DNA of 64,000 nt from NCBI GenBank assembly GCA_905160935.1, contig CAJHZI010000548.1, positions 1,765,001 through 1,829,000 on the forward strand. The letters are read 5' to 3'. Below, in pieces: positions 53,813 through 63,776 of this stretch. The position numbers were made by a program, and so were the translations under genes. The stretch's first letter is position 1. Each line of letters begins with the position of its first letter. The notes under the pieces are model-generated. The model saw nothing but the letters and a program-made list of their open reading frames with translations, had not been told where the DNA came from and ran no database searches. The stretch comes from Enchytraeus crypticus (lineage: Eukaryota > Annelida > Clitellata > Enchytraeida > Enchytraeidae).

Positions 53813-54452
53813 GAACTATAACGTCTCAGTACTTTAGATACAGGCTAATATCGGTTACTATCAGTCTGTTTGTACAGTTAAACGTCTAAAGCCTAAAGCT
53901 TGGCTTAATGGCTCATTCTAGTAGTGATATGATAACCAGGCTGCTTCAGGTACAGTCATACTCTACATACATATATTTAATTGGTTTTAGTTAAGAGCCT
54001 GAAGAGTCTTAAACAAGCATATATTTGCTTCCTGACTCTGTAATCTTATGTTATGTTATACATGTACTACACAACTGTGGCGTATTGCCCCTGCCCAATA
54101 AATGTCTTGATTTGATTGATTGATCCACATGAGCCGTACAGTGGATTATATTGTCTGGATTCGCTATTTTGAATAAGGTATAAAATCATAACTTCGTAAA
54201 ATAACTGAATCTCTAGTAGTTTAGCGTTTGTTTCATCAGCTAGCATCGTTGTTAAGAACGTCTCCTGATGTTCTTAAAATTCCACTTATTATTCGAATTT
54301 CATAGGATGAAGGGTTAATCCCACATTTAAATTTTTTATGTTAAAAATTGAAAATGGGCTAAAACCCATAAAATGTGTCTAACGTACTTTCAGTCCATCA
54401 CCTTAATTTAGAGAAGTCTATCGATAAATATGATTGATAGCCACAAGCAAAA

Positions 54453-54595
54453 GGTAAAGCTGGTAAAGCTAAGGTTAGCGTCAGTTTCCTCACTCTTAAG
54501 CGATGTCAGTAACGGGCAAGCCCAGGATTTAAACCCCGCACATAATGATCCGCGGTCGAGTATCCTACCGACTTAGCCACTGGCTCCAGCCGGCC
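54453..54595 (-). mobile_element. SINE family S1, full length
   Basis: AAAGCTAAGGTTAGCGTCAG, AGCGATGTCAGTAACGGGC, GATCCGCGGTCGAGTATCCT and AGCCACTGGCTCCAGCCGG. Confidence 0.85.
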
Positions 54596-54603
54596 TGAAG
54601 TTA

Positions 54604-54680
54604 CAGCAGCCATAAACTAAATAAACGTCCGTTTCCATTTAGAAAGGATACCGTCAGAGACAGTTCGGCTCCAAAAAGAA
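54604..54680 (-). mobile_element. SINE-like family S2, fragment
   Basis: AATAAACGTCCGTTTCCATT and GATACCGTCAGAGACAG. It lies just before the 3' end of the minus-strand gene. Confidence 0.5.
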
Positions 54681-54738
54681 CCAATGGTCTCCTGTTTCTC
54701 AGCCAAGCTTGCTACCCATTCGACCATCCTGCCAGTAA

Positions 54739-56156
54739 TTACGCTGCCAGTCTTTGCATGAGACTCTCTGCTAGCATCAGATCCACCTCTGCGTTATTCT
54801 GAGCTGCCACGTCGAAGTTTACCGTCAGTTTCTGCACTCCCTCCATCTGCTGCCCTCGAGCTAGCTGCCTTCTCAGACTCGCCTTGTGCCTCTGTATGGC
54901 TGCCTCATGCTCGTCCATTGCTGCCTTTCTTCTCATGTTCGTCTCGATTTCATCTGTGTTGTACAGCTGACGTGAACTCTGCAACAAGTGTACGAATAGA
55001 GCGTACAGTGTTGTAGAACTGACGTGAACTCTGCAACTAGTGTACGAATAGAGCGTACAGTGTTGTAGAACTGACGTGAACTCTGCAACTAGTGTACGAA
55101 TAGAGCGTACAGTGTTGTACAGCTGACGTGAACTCTGCAACTAGTGTACGAATAGAGCGTACAGTGTTATAGAACTGACGTGAACTCTGCAACTAGTGTA
55201 CGAATAGAGCGTACAGTGTTGTAAACTGACGTGAGCTGTGCAACAAGTGTACTAATAGAGTGTACAGTTGTTGTGAACTCTGCTTCATTTTTAGCTTTAA
55301 ATAAAATAAAGTCTCTTTTTATCGTATTTCTCAGCCCAGAGTCATATATAGCCCAGGGCATTAAGAATATTTGTAATAATAAGCAGAAGAAAAAGAAAAA
55401 GAAGAAATAATGCTGATTGACGTCGAATACCTTCATCATATTGCTGATAAGCTGTACTCTGAGGGGAGCCATGACCCTGTTGAACGACTGGGGGTTCATG
55501 TCACGAGAGCTAAGGCGAGGTTTAGAGCCAAGGCTCTTAAATGTGTCCGAGATAGTCACTATGTTCTTTCTCGCCTGCTGACCCAAATCACTCTGATCAA
55601 TCAATCAATCACTTCATCAATCAATCAGTCAATTGAACAGCTGATATACTAAGCTTTCCAAAACTGCGATGTTAATTTTAGGAACAATATGAAGTAGACT
55701 CGGACGGACAACCGACCTTTTATAGTGTCTTTTAATAGTTGACACATAATAATAATAATAATAATAATAATATAATACTAATAATAATAAAGGTTTAACA
55801 TCCGCTTCCTCATGCAAGGATGATGTCAGGGACGTCCCCATCACATGTCACCACAAATCGATTTACCCCAAACGATCTGAAAAAACATGTTGTAAAAGTT
55901 TGATTCGATATATGAATGATAGTATAAAATTTCGTATAATAATAAAACCTACATTTCTTGATTCTTCTCTTTCCCTGTTCATATGTTCGAGAGCTTCACG
56001 CTTGAGTACCTCTGAGTCATCATTGCTGGCTTTTAGTCTGGCTCGCTCTATCAGATGATGATTTATGGATTTCTTTAAGGGATCCACAAACCTGTCCCCC
56101 GCTTCCATGACTCCTACATTCCCCACGCTCATTCTTCCAGTCTGCAATACACCGGG
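54739..56156 (-). CDS. Unidentified protein, three C-terminal exons
   Basis: Three exons in one continuous frame, in transcript order 56156-55953, 55592-55431, 54978-54739, all phase 0 with good GT-AG borders. They give about 200 residues ending at a stop. The first begins PGVLQTGRMSVGNVGVMEAG and continues into charged helical sequence (HHLIERARLKASND, EALEHMNREREE). The second has QQARKNIVTISDTFKSLG and PQSFNRVMAPLRVQLISN. The last is coiled-coil-like (TNMRRKAAMDEHEAAIQRHK, ASLRRQLARGQQ) and ends NNAEVDLMLAESLMQRLAA. I do not recognise the family. PGVLQTGR could be the start of an MSP/ASH-type segment as in some axonemal proteins, but this is a guess. No upstream exon was found, so the 5' end is open and may lie beyond a long intron. 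The last-exon acceptor is copied in the adjacent minisatellite. Confidence 0.65.
54979..55262. repeat. 52-bp minisatellite copying the acceptor of the last exon
   Basis: About five units contain GACGTGAACTCTGCAACTAG and TGTACGAATAGAGCGTACAG. In gene sense each is CTAGTTGCAG followed by AGTTCACGTCAG and TTCTACAACAC, a near copy of the exon start at 54978 (AGTTCACGTCAGCTGTACAAC). Confidence 0.9.
55749..55885 (-). mobile_element. SINE-like family S2, full 3' region
   Basis: AAT run, AAGGTTTAACATCCGCTTCC, AAGGATGATGTCAGGGACGT, ATGTCACCACAAATCGATTT and ACCCCAAACGATCTG. It lies in the intron between the first two exons of the minus-strand gene. Confidence 0.8.
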
Positions 56157-56270
56157 CTGCAACAAAGATACAACCTTCAATGTGCCATCCGTGAATGTTT
56201 GTAAGCACAGTTACTCATTCGTTGAATAGTCTGTACGCAAGTGTCCTAGTGTTGTTAGAGTCGCCATCGG

Positions 56271-56398
56271 CTCCGCTGGAGCCAGTGGCGACGACGGTAA
56301 AATACTCGTCCGCGGATCGGTATGTGCGGGGTTCAAATTCTGGGCTCGCTCGTCACTGACATCGTTTTCGAGTGAGGAAACTGACCTTAGCTTTTTAA
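56271..56398 (+). mobile_element. SINE family S1, full length
   Basis: GCTGGAGCCAGTGGCGACGA, CGCGGATCGGTATGTGCGGG, GTTCAAATTCTGGGCTCGCT and CGTCACTGACATCGTTTTCG. Confidence 0.85.
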
Positions 56399-57397
56399 CG
56401 GGCTGGCCGCTGTATGTACAGTAGAAGTCTTAAGATCCTGTTTCTATTCCAGGTCTGGCCAAAAAGAGAGTAAAATCTGCATGTATCTAGTGTATCAAGA
56501 ATATGCACAGGATGACAATATGACAGGAATCAATCAATCAACCCATCAATCAATCAATTATTTTTAAAGTATAACTTAATGCAGAATAACACACAGGTGC
56601 CAAATAGACAAATTTAGGTTCAAGTAAACCTATAAATGCATGTATGTACAAAGTTGATGATGATCACTATGCAATGTCTTCAACTCATGACAAAATCTAT
56701 GCACTTTTAAGAATTAGTATTTATTGAACGGCTTCTGAAGATTGCGAAGTTAAACATTAGACAGGCAAGTAGTTAGCAAGTAATAATAGCAAGTAAGTAG
56801 GTATACTGGGAAATAAATATTCGAGTAGCTAAATGGATAAAAAAGCAGCAAGTAACATACATATAAATCTTACAGTAAGCGATCATTATTGGAAATGAAA
56901 AATCTGTGATTCAGAACCTAGAAACGCTTATTCTTAATTGTTTAGCAAGTTATTTCGTACATTCGATAAGTATACAAGTAAGCAATGTCAATTTCTTTCA
57001 GATCAATTTCCGATTAAACTAAAGATTGCAAATAGAAGATTTAATTTTTTGAGGAAATTGTGTCTTTCTGATAATATTTGTAAATACTTGTTACAATGGA
57101 GAGTTGTTGCCAATGATCAATAAATACTGCGTGAACGTTAGTAATAACTGTATCTTGCCAGAGAGCTTCCAGGTTGAGAGACTTGACTGGAAGTCATTAT
57201 TCCGAAACTACTTTGAACGTTCGCTGGAAATGATTTAAATAATTTTTAGTTATTCATTTTTAGTTGATTGATTGAGTGTATGCCTGCGTCGTTTTTTCAG
57301 CGCTATTTTTGTGTTTACTTTTGTGATTGTATTGTAGTTTGTTTCTTGTCTTGCTACCTGAGTGGTGAAATAAAAGCTATATTTAAATCAGAACATA

Positions 57398-57540
57398 ATA
57401 TAACAGCAATTAGAATGCTACTGTTATCCATGACAACATCGGGCACTATTGAGAAAAAATCATCCAGTACACAAAAAGAAAGTCCAAAACGGTGCAAATT
57501 CCAAAATACAAAAAACAAGTCCAAAGATAAAAGTAATTAA
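57398..57540 (-). mobile_element. SINE-like family S4
   Basis: TAACAGCAATTAGAATGCTA, CGGGCACTATTGAGAAAAAA and AAAACGGTGCAAATTCCAAA. Confidence 0.75.
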
Positions 57541-57703
57541 AGAAAGGAGGTTTTTGTCTTAAATAATGTATATATTATATTTGTATTAAGTATGCATATA
57601 ATATGTACAAGGCCAGTGATTGATACATATTATATGCATATTTTATACTAATATAAGGTCTCATTATATCAGGCAATAATATAATATATTCAACTTATAT
57701 ATT

Positions 57704-57705
<2 letters not shown>

Positions 57706-57754
<49 letters not shown>

Positions 57755-57902
57755 TATACTACTATATATATATACTATACTACTATATTATATATATATA
57801 TTATATATACATATATAATATATATATATAATATATATATATTATACTACTATATTATATATATATATATACATGTATATATATATATATATATTTATAT
57901 AT

Positions 57903-57950
<48 letters not shown>
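57706..57950. repeat. TA microsatellite
   Basis: Long TATATA runs with ACTA interruptions. Confidence 0.95.
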
Positions 57951-57953
<3 letters not shown>

Positions 57954-58109
57954 ATATCTATGTATATATCCATTTTATATCTATGTGTATATCTATATTT
58001 TATTATTTCATTTATCAATTTATCAGTAAATTTCCACTATTGCTAGAATCAATCACATCAGGTTAATTCTGGTAACCGGCTAAATCATATCAGCGGACAG
58101 TTGTATCTC

Positions 58110-58845
58110 CGAGGCAGTATAAAAGGAGCGAGCTGCTGCGTGCTTGTAACAGTCGTGTCAGTTAACTGAGACGCTAACAAGGGGCCGCAAGGCTCTCTTG
58201 GGTAGAGGAGGGACTGACCTCGGTCAATCCCTACTCCGCTTGACTGCAAGGGGCCGCAAGGCTCTCTTGGGTGGAGAAGGGACTGACCTCGGTCAGTCCC
58301 AACTGTGCTTGACCGCTGACCTCGAGGCTTCTCGTCCCTGGTCGGTGGTGCTAATTAGGGAAAATTATGGGGGTACTCCTGAGATGGGATACCCCGGTGG
58401 GCTGCCCCTCGGCTCGGGGGGTGTGACCCTGGGTGGGGTGTGACCCCGGGTGGGGTGTGACCCCGGGTTAGGGTGCCCCTCGGGTGAGGTGGCCCCTCGG
58501 GTTAGGGTGCCCCTCGGGTGAGGTGGCCCCTCGGGTGAGGTGGCCCCCCGGGTGAGGTGCCCCCCCGGGTCGGGTGGCCCCCCGGGTCGGGTGGCCCCCC
58601 GGGTCGGGTGGCCCCCCGGGTCGGGTGGCCCCCCGGGTCACCCGGGTGGCCCCCCGGGTCGGGTGGCCCCCCGGGTCACCCGGGTGGCCCCCCGGGTGGC
58701 GCGCGGCACACCGGGTGGCGCGCGGCACACCGGGTGGCGCGCGGCCACACCGGGTGGCGCGCGGCCACACCGGGTGGCGCGCGGCCACACCGGGTGGCGC
58801 GCGGCCACACCGGGTGGCGCGCGGCCACACCGGGTGGCGTGAATC
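58110..58845 (+). repeat. GC-rich structured element, copy B, with promoter-like start and tandem tail
   Basis: A TATA box (TATAAAAG, 58118-58125) is followed about 30 nt later by the element. Two head units start near 58179 and 58248 with AAGGGGCCGCAAGGCTCTCT, in which GCC-GCAA-GGC forms a GNRA-loop hairpin. GGGACTGACC-TC-GGTCAGTCCC follows as a perfect 10-bp stem in the second unit. After TTGACCGCTGACCTCGAGGC and CTGGTCGGTGGTGC comes a GC-rich tail of two unit types: GGGTGAGGTGGCCCCTCG-like (58440-58690) and GGGTGGCGCGCGGCCACACC (58690-58840). The end is abrupt. It shares its head with copy A at 4372. Open frames are repeat artefacts. Confidence 0.7.
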
Positions 58846-58916
58846 TACAGTATGATAGGAAACAATTGTTGATTAACGGAGAGCTCTTGCTGAATATCAA
58901 TTAATCAGTATCATTC

Positions 58917-58958
58917 ATTATGAATTTAACGCCCGGTTCCTCGCAATATTAAGGACGT
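58917..58958 (-). mobile_element. SINE-like family S3, short fragment
   Basis: ATGAATTTAACGCCCGGTTC and CTCGCAATATTAAGGACGTC. Confidence 0.5.
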
Positions 58959-59867
58959 CAATATGTATGCTTTAAGTAACCAAATGCAGCTAAGACTATA
59001 CATTTAGCAGAACTCGTAAAAGAGAATTATATTACATTTGCTGTATCATGCAAAGAAATCGATCTTAAGTTTTCTTCGTGTTTTCAGAGTAACATGGATG
59101 TAAACGTATTCGCTCAGGAATTTGAATAATATATATGCAATAACTTAATATCTTCAATTCTGCATTATCTATGTTGCTACTAGACCATACCTGCTAGTTA
59201 GGCCTCAGTTGATATAGTTCACTACAGAAAACAAGAAAATACCTTCGATGCCTTATAGTAATAATCCAGCAGAGCTTAAAAGTCAGTCAAATATTTTCCT
59301 CAACCTTTCAATCGCTCGACGCTATGAAGGATTGCAACAGCAACGCACAACACAACCCTGCAGCAGAGAATTTATCGCTTCAAGTACCGCCGACTATCGA
59401 TTAATTAGAATTAATTAGTAAATACTTCACATTACCTGAGAGATGTATAACGTGATAGCAGCGCTAACTGAATGGAAGGAGATCTGCGCTGAACGCGCAC
59501 TTTCTATCTGGTAGCCAGCCACCGAATGACTTCAACATTGATCGTTGTCTGTGGTACAATGGTTTCCTATGATGATTTCTCCATAATTGATGCGGCTTCT
59601 TGAAGTTCTGTTGACACGCTCTATTCTTTAGCGAAATGCAAACAAAGAGCCTCTCTGTATTGTAGGATACTTCAGCGAAAACCTTTAAAGGGATTATTTG
59701 GAAACAATAACACTGTTCGTGAAGTTAAAAAAATTAACTCAACTATTTAAAATAGCATTCAAAATTAATTTCATTAATTTTGTTACCACTGATGTGATAA
59801 TGTGAACAACGTTTTAAAGGTATTTTCTCGAGTGTAAGACAGCAACAAAAACAACAACAATAATATG

Positions 59868-59990
59868 ATCAGAGTGCTACAGTTGTCCATGACAACATCG
59901 AATACTCTGGAAACATATCAAAACCGATGAACAGCATGTGGGTGGTCAATAAACGGTGCGTGCCAAAATCCGGATAATCAGTCTAAGGGA
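59868..59990 (-). mobile_element. SINE-like family S4
   Basis: GATCAGAGTGCTACAGTTGT, CCATGACAACATCGAATACT and CAAAATCCGGATAATCAGTC. Confidence 0.7.
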
Positions 59991-59997
59991 AAAAGGT

Positions 59998-60105
59998 ATA
60001 AGCTAATATTAACGTCAGTTTCCTCACTCGAAGGCTGTCAATGACCGGCGAGCCCAGGATTATTGCCCCGCATATACTGATCCGCGGTCGGGTACTAGCG
60101 GAATG
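59998..60105 (-). mobile_element. SINE family S1
   Basis: TAACGTCAGTTTCCTCACTC, CCGGCGAGCCCAGGATTATT and TGATCCGCGGTCGGGTA. Confidence 0.75.
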
Positions 60106-60242
60106 GGGGTTTGCTTGATGATCTCTGTTCATAAAACTTTTTTATTTCTGACAAAATAGCCTTCCTATCGTATCACTTTTATAGTTAAAGGAAGCAAGTT
60201 TCTCTTTTGTATTATGTTTTTTGTAAAAAAGAACCACAGCTT

Positions 60243-60372
60243 AAAAATAGATAATAAAATAAAATAGTCAAACTGAGCTTAAAGTTTGTTTTTATGTCTC
60301 GAACAGTATTACCTGAGACGGTCCGGCTGAGATTCGAACCTGAACTTTCAGGCATGCCTCTTACATGACAAC
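60243..60372 (-). mobile_element. tRNA-like SINE family S6
   Basis: ATTACCTGAGACGGTCCGGC and TGAGATTCGAACCTGAA (reverse of a B box). Confidence 0.65.
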
Positions 60373-61081
60373 TTTATCCTATAAAGAAAGATCCAATTAC
60401 AATTCTAAATCACTCTATAAAATTATAATTGGTTGTTGTATGTTTGAACAGTTTGTTGTTCACATGAATGGTCTATTAATTTATGGCCACAATTTATGGC
60501 TTCACACTTTCACGTATATATTGGAAACTTACACTATTCTCCGAATAGTTTCGAGAAAATTGAGAATTGAATCTACCGACAATTGCACGTGTTCGTAAGA
60601 GGCGACTGACGTAGATACGACACTGAAGAGACTTGCAATCATGTGGTGATGATTTCTGTGTTTCAGACCAATTGGTCGCTCATACTACAGATTTTCAGAG
60701 TTCTAGTCGCTACACCGGTTGTGGCATTATATCACCAGGCTACTTGACCTTCACTGTCTATTCAGCGCCACTGTGGCATTTAGCATGTTCGACCCTTTAT
60801 AAGTATACTTATTTTTAACCCATAAGACGGGGATTTTTAAAATTTTGCTCTTCACTCCGAAATAATAATAATAACAATAATAATAACATAAATAATAATA
60901 ATATTTATTATTATTATTATTATATTATACAGTATTTATTATTATAATTGTTACTATATAATACAGTAGTTAAATACTAAATACTAAATAAAGGCGTAAA
61001 CAATTTCGTGACGAAGGCAGATAAGAACCGTTATATATTATTATTATTCAATAAGCACCGCCCGCTTTATACATGCTAAAT

Positions 61082-61192
61082 CATCATCAACGCCATTTTC
61101 CCTAGAATCCCAGTTTAACCAGGGTCGGGATATGAACAGACCTTCTCCAATCCTCTCTGTCCCACACCAATAACATTATGCACATACATTCC
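61082..61192 (-). mobile_element. SINE-like family S7
   Basis: TCATCATCAACGCCATTTTC, CCAGTTTAACCAGGGTCGGG and CCTTCTCCAATCCTCTCTGT. Confidence 0.8.
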
Positions 61193-61787
61193 ATTCGTTT
61201 AAACTCGCAAAACGAATGTCCTTTCTGACATTGGTTTGGATCTTATTTTGAAACATTTATACTTGCGAAATATGACTGAATACTGTAGTTTAATTTCTTA
61301 ATTAGTATACTTAGTGTAATATGTGCCAGGTTAGTTTTACATATAGAATAGCATAACTGCAGCTAACTCCCACGTGCTGCTAAAGACAGATTGTTCATTG
61401 TTAGTTTATCAGTTCTTCACAGTTGTATTTCTCGATCAGTGGTTTTGCTATTATTGGATTTGCATAATGGATGTTTTGTCGTTATCTATTAGAGATAGAT
61501 GCCCACTTCCTAGCTATAAATTTATTGGTAGTAGTCTGTATTATAGAGTAGTTTAATACTAAAGAAAGGCGTAAACAGTTTCGTGACGAAGGCAGATAAG
61601 AACCATTATCTAGCTATTGCGCCTAATCTATAAGTCTTACACACTCGTGGTGAAGTATCTCGATTCTCTACGTTTATCAGCCACGGTAAAACTGTATCGT
61701 AAGTCACGTAATGAAGGAAGACTAAGGGGCCATTTGCCCCTTGCTATAGTATCATGATTATGATATTTCAAGGTTTAAAATTATGAC

Positions 61788-61907
61788 GTTGTACCTCCGT
61801 TTCCTCATCTAAAGGATCATCCTTGCCAGACGTGTAAAACTACCCATGACATCATCCTTGCATGAGGAAACTGACGTTAAACCTTTATAATAATAATAAT
61901 AATAATA

Positions 61908-61940
<33 letters not shown>

Positions 61941-61945
61941 CACGT
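61788..61945 (+). mobile_element. SINE-like family S2 with ATT/AAT tail
   Basis: CATGACATCATCCTTGCATG and AGGAAACTGACGTTAAACCT, then AAT and ATT runs. Confidence 0.75.
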
Positions 61946-62195
61946 GAACTACGTAGTAGGCCTACATGAAAACATATACATTCAAAAAGTGTTTTCTTGG
62001 TTTTGAAAGACAAAACTTAACTGAAGGAAAATTCTTCATTGATGGGTGTCTTCATTTTAACTAACGTGAATGCACGAGTGGGACTGATTGCACTAAATCT
62101 GGCAATTAACATTTAACTATCAAAAACTAATTCTGTATTTTAGAAGTAATTTAGCTTAAGCCATACACTTGTACTATTATTAATATTATTAAAAA

Positions 62196-62325
62196 GTAAA
62201 TCTAAGGTTAGCATCAGTTTCCTCCTTCGAAAGTGATGTCAGTGACAGGCGAGCCCAGGATTTAAACTCCGCACATACTGATCCGCGGTCGAGTATCTTA
62301 CCGACTTCGCCACTGGCTCCAGCCA
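62196..62325 (-). mobile_element. SINE family S1, full length
   Basis: TCTAAGGTTAGCATCAGTTT, GTCAGTGACAGGCGAGCCCA, ATCCGCGGTCGAGTATCTTA and CGCCACTGGCTCCAGCC. Confidence 0.85.
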
Positions 62326-62847
62326 AATGTTATTAATGTTATTAATGTGCCCACAAATTTCAGAGATAAAGGAACTAAAGTGCTACCAAGCACTCAGCAA
62401 TTAGCTGCTCAGGTGCGTCGTTCGTCGTCTGATTTTAGGCTACATTAGGCTAGGTGTGTTTAAACCCAGACACACCTCAAACATAGGCTTATCTGTTTTA
62501 GACTAGTAAAACGGGCTGTAGAGCCTGAGGAGGCCCATTCAAAGGGGCTATTCCACACATTTATTAGATAAATATGAGTGTAATCGACGTTAAGAAGTTC
62601 ATTTGCTGATATCCCACTGAACAGGTTGACTTCAGGAAGCGATTAATTGAATCTTGTTTCCATGAAAACAATGAAATAAACTCATCTGTTATACTACATA
62701 CTAGTAACTGTTAACGACTCGAAGTCTTGAATTATTTACTGGACTTAAATCCTAACTAAAATATCTTCAGCTTCTCTGTAACGGATACGACTGCACTTTT
62801 ACTTCTCCTAAAAACCAAATCAGGTTAGTGAAGCTAACTCTCCACTC

Positions 62848-62940
62848 GTCTCTACGAAAGACAGAGAAGAGTGGAGGTATTATATACCATGGACCTGCCA
62901 GTAGGCAGTACACTAAGAGAGAAAGAGAGAGAGAGAGAGT
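62848..62940 (+). mobile_element. LINE family A 3' end, short copy
   Basis: AGACAGAGAAGAGTGGAGGT, CCATGGACCTGCCAGTAGGC and AGTACACTAAGAGAGAAAG, then a GA tail. Confidence 0.75.
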
Positions 62941-63476
62941 TAGTGAAGCATTTACAATTTGTAGAATTTGATTGAATCAATGCTGGTTTAAAACTATGAT
63001 ACTTTTAGAGGCATCAGGTTACTACAGTTTCTTATGTGGCGAGGTACCATTGACAACAACTTCTGTTGAAGAAGAAAAACATGTAAATGATAAATATTCC
63101 TGTACTTTTAGACGTCAATGCATTTACTTAGATGTAATACTTAACTTCTTAGCATGATACTGGTTGGCATACAGCGAACTCTAGGCTTTGAACTCTAGGA
63201 TCAGAGAGAGGGCTCACCCTTTCTCTTTACCATCTAACCGCTCGCCTTTGACGGATAAGAACTTTATAATTAGAATGCTATATATTCTTATTAAGTTTTT
63301 TTTAAACGATGTCTACATGAGTTTATTGCTTTCTATATTTTGCATGTGTGTAAGTTTCTGCGGTATGTCAGATTTCATGTAATAAACCAATATATAATAG
63401 TGAACAAAACAAATAAGCGTTATAATAAACTAAATCTAATGCACTAATTTACTGATTGATTGAACAGCCGAGAAGC

Positions 63477-63776
63477 ATGTGTTGTTGCTGTCAATGTCTG
63501 ATGTCATGCTGCGAGTGTTGCGGTTGCTGTGTGTCTATATGCAAATGCTGCCTCAAGCTTCGCTGCATCTTCTCCTGCTGCAAGTGCCTCGCCTGCTGCG
63601 GCTGTCAGGATGAGGAGGAGGAAAACGACGACAAGAAGAAGAAGGGAAAGAAGAACGAGCCAGAGCAGCCACCTCAGCCGATGGTTATAGTGATCCAGCA
63701 GCCGGCTGCTGCTACAGAAGCAGTCCAAGTAGAGACTGTACAGGTGGAGACAGCGCCAAAGAAATCGAAGAAGTAA
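63477..63776 (+). CDS. Small cysteine-rich protein with acidic/basic linker
   Basis: From ATG at 63477 this gives 99 aa. The first about 43 residues hold around 20 cysteines in CC, CCC and CxCC groups among hydrophobic residues (MCCCCQCLMSCCECCGCC, then SICKCCLKLRCIFSCCKC). A block DEEEENDDKKKKGKK follows, then PEQPPQPMVIVIQQP and a Lys-rich end. No zinc-finger spacing is regular. Dense N-terminal cysteines beside hydrophobic residues suggest a palmitoylated membrane anchor, which is inference. The sequence TGATTGATTGAACAG just before CCGAGAAGCATG looks like a 3' splice site, so an upstream exon (5' UTR, or more coding sequence in the same frame) is likely. Family not recognised. Confidence 0.6.
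   Translation: MCCCCQCLMSCCECCGCCVSICKCCLKLRCIFSCCKCLACCGCQDEEEENDDKKKKGKKNEPEQPPQPMVIVIQQPAAATEAVQVETVQVETAPKKSKK

Larger units (their letters stand above)
51948..54738. other. Intergenic, ATG3 3' side to minus-strand gene
   Basis: An AATAAA at about 52232 is a plausible ATG3 polyadenylation signal. The rest holds an S3 copy (52383-52470), an S6-like copy (52868-52985), a TG-rich block (53265-53520), and S2 and S1 copies. The long open frames at 53.2-53.6 kb are TG-repeat artefacts. Confidence 0.6.
56157..63476. other. Repeat-rich region without a supported gene
   Basis: It contains S1, S2, S4, S6 and S7 copies, a TA microsatellite (57706-57950), copy B of the GC-rich element (58110-58845), an AAT/ATT block near 60860-60940 and a LINE-A 3' end. 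Unique sequence at 59.1-59.8 kb and 62.3-62.8 kb shows no convincing exon. Confidence 0.55.

Noticed and set aside
58198-58904. Gly/Pro/Arg-rich open frames in several registers
   Set aside because: Same cause: GC-rich tandem units without stops in any of several frames.
59430-59540. Possible minus-strand exon ending CTCTCAG/GTAATG
   Set aside because: It has a donor-like end but no conserved frame or acceptor; it could be a 5' UTR exon of the gene at 54.7-56.2 kb, but nothing in the sequence proves it.
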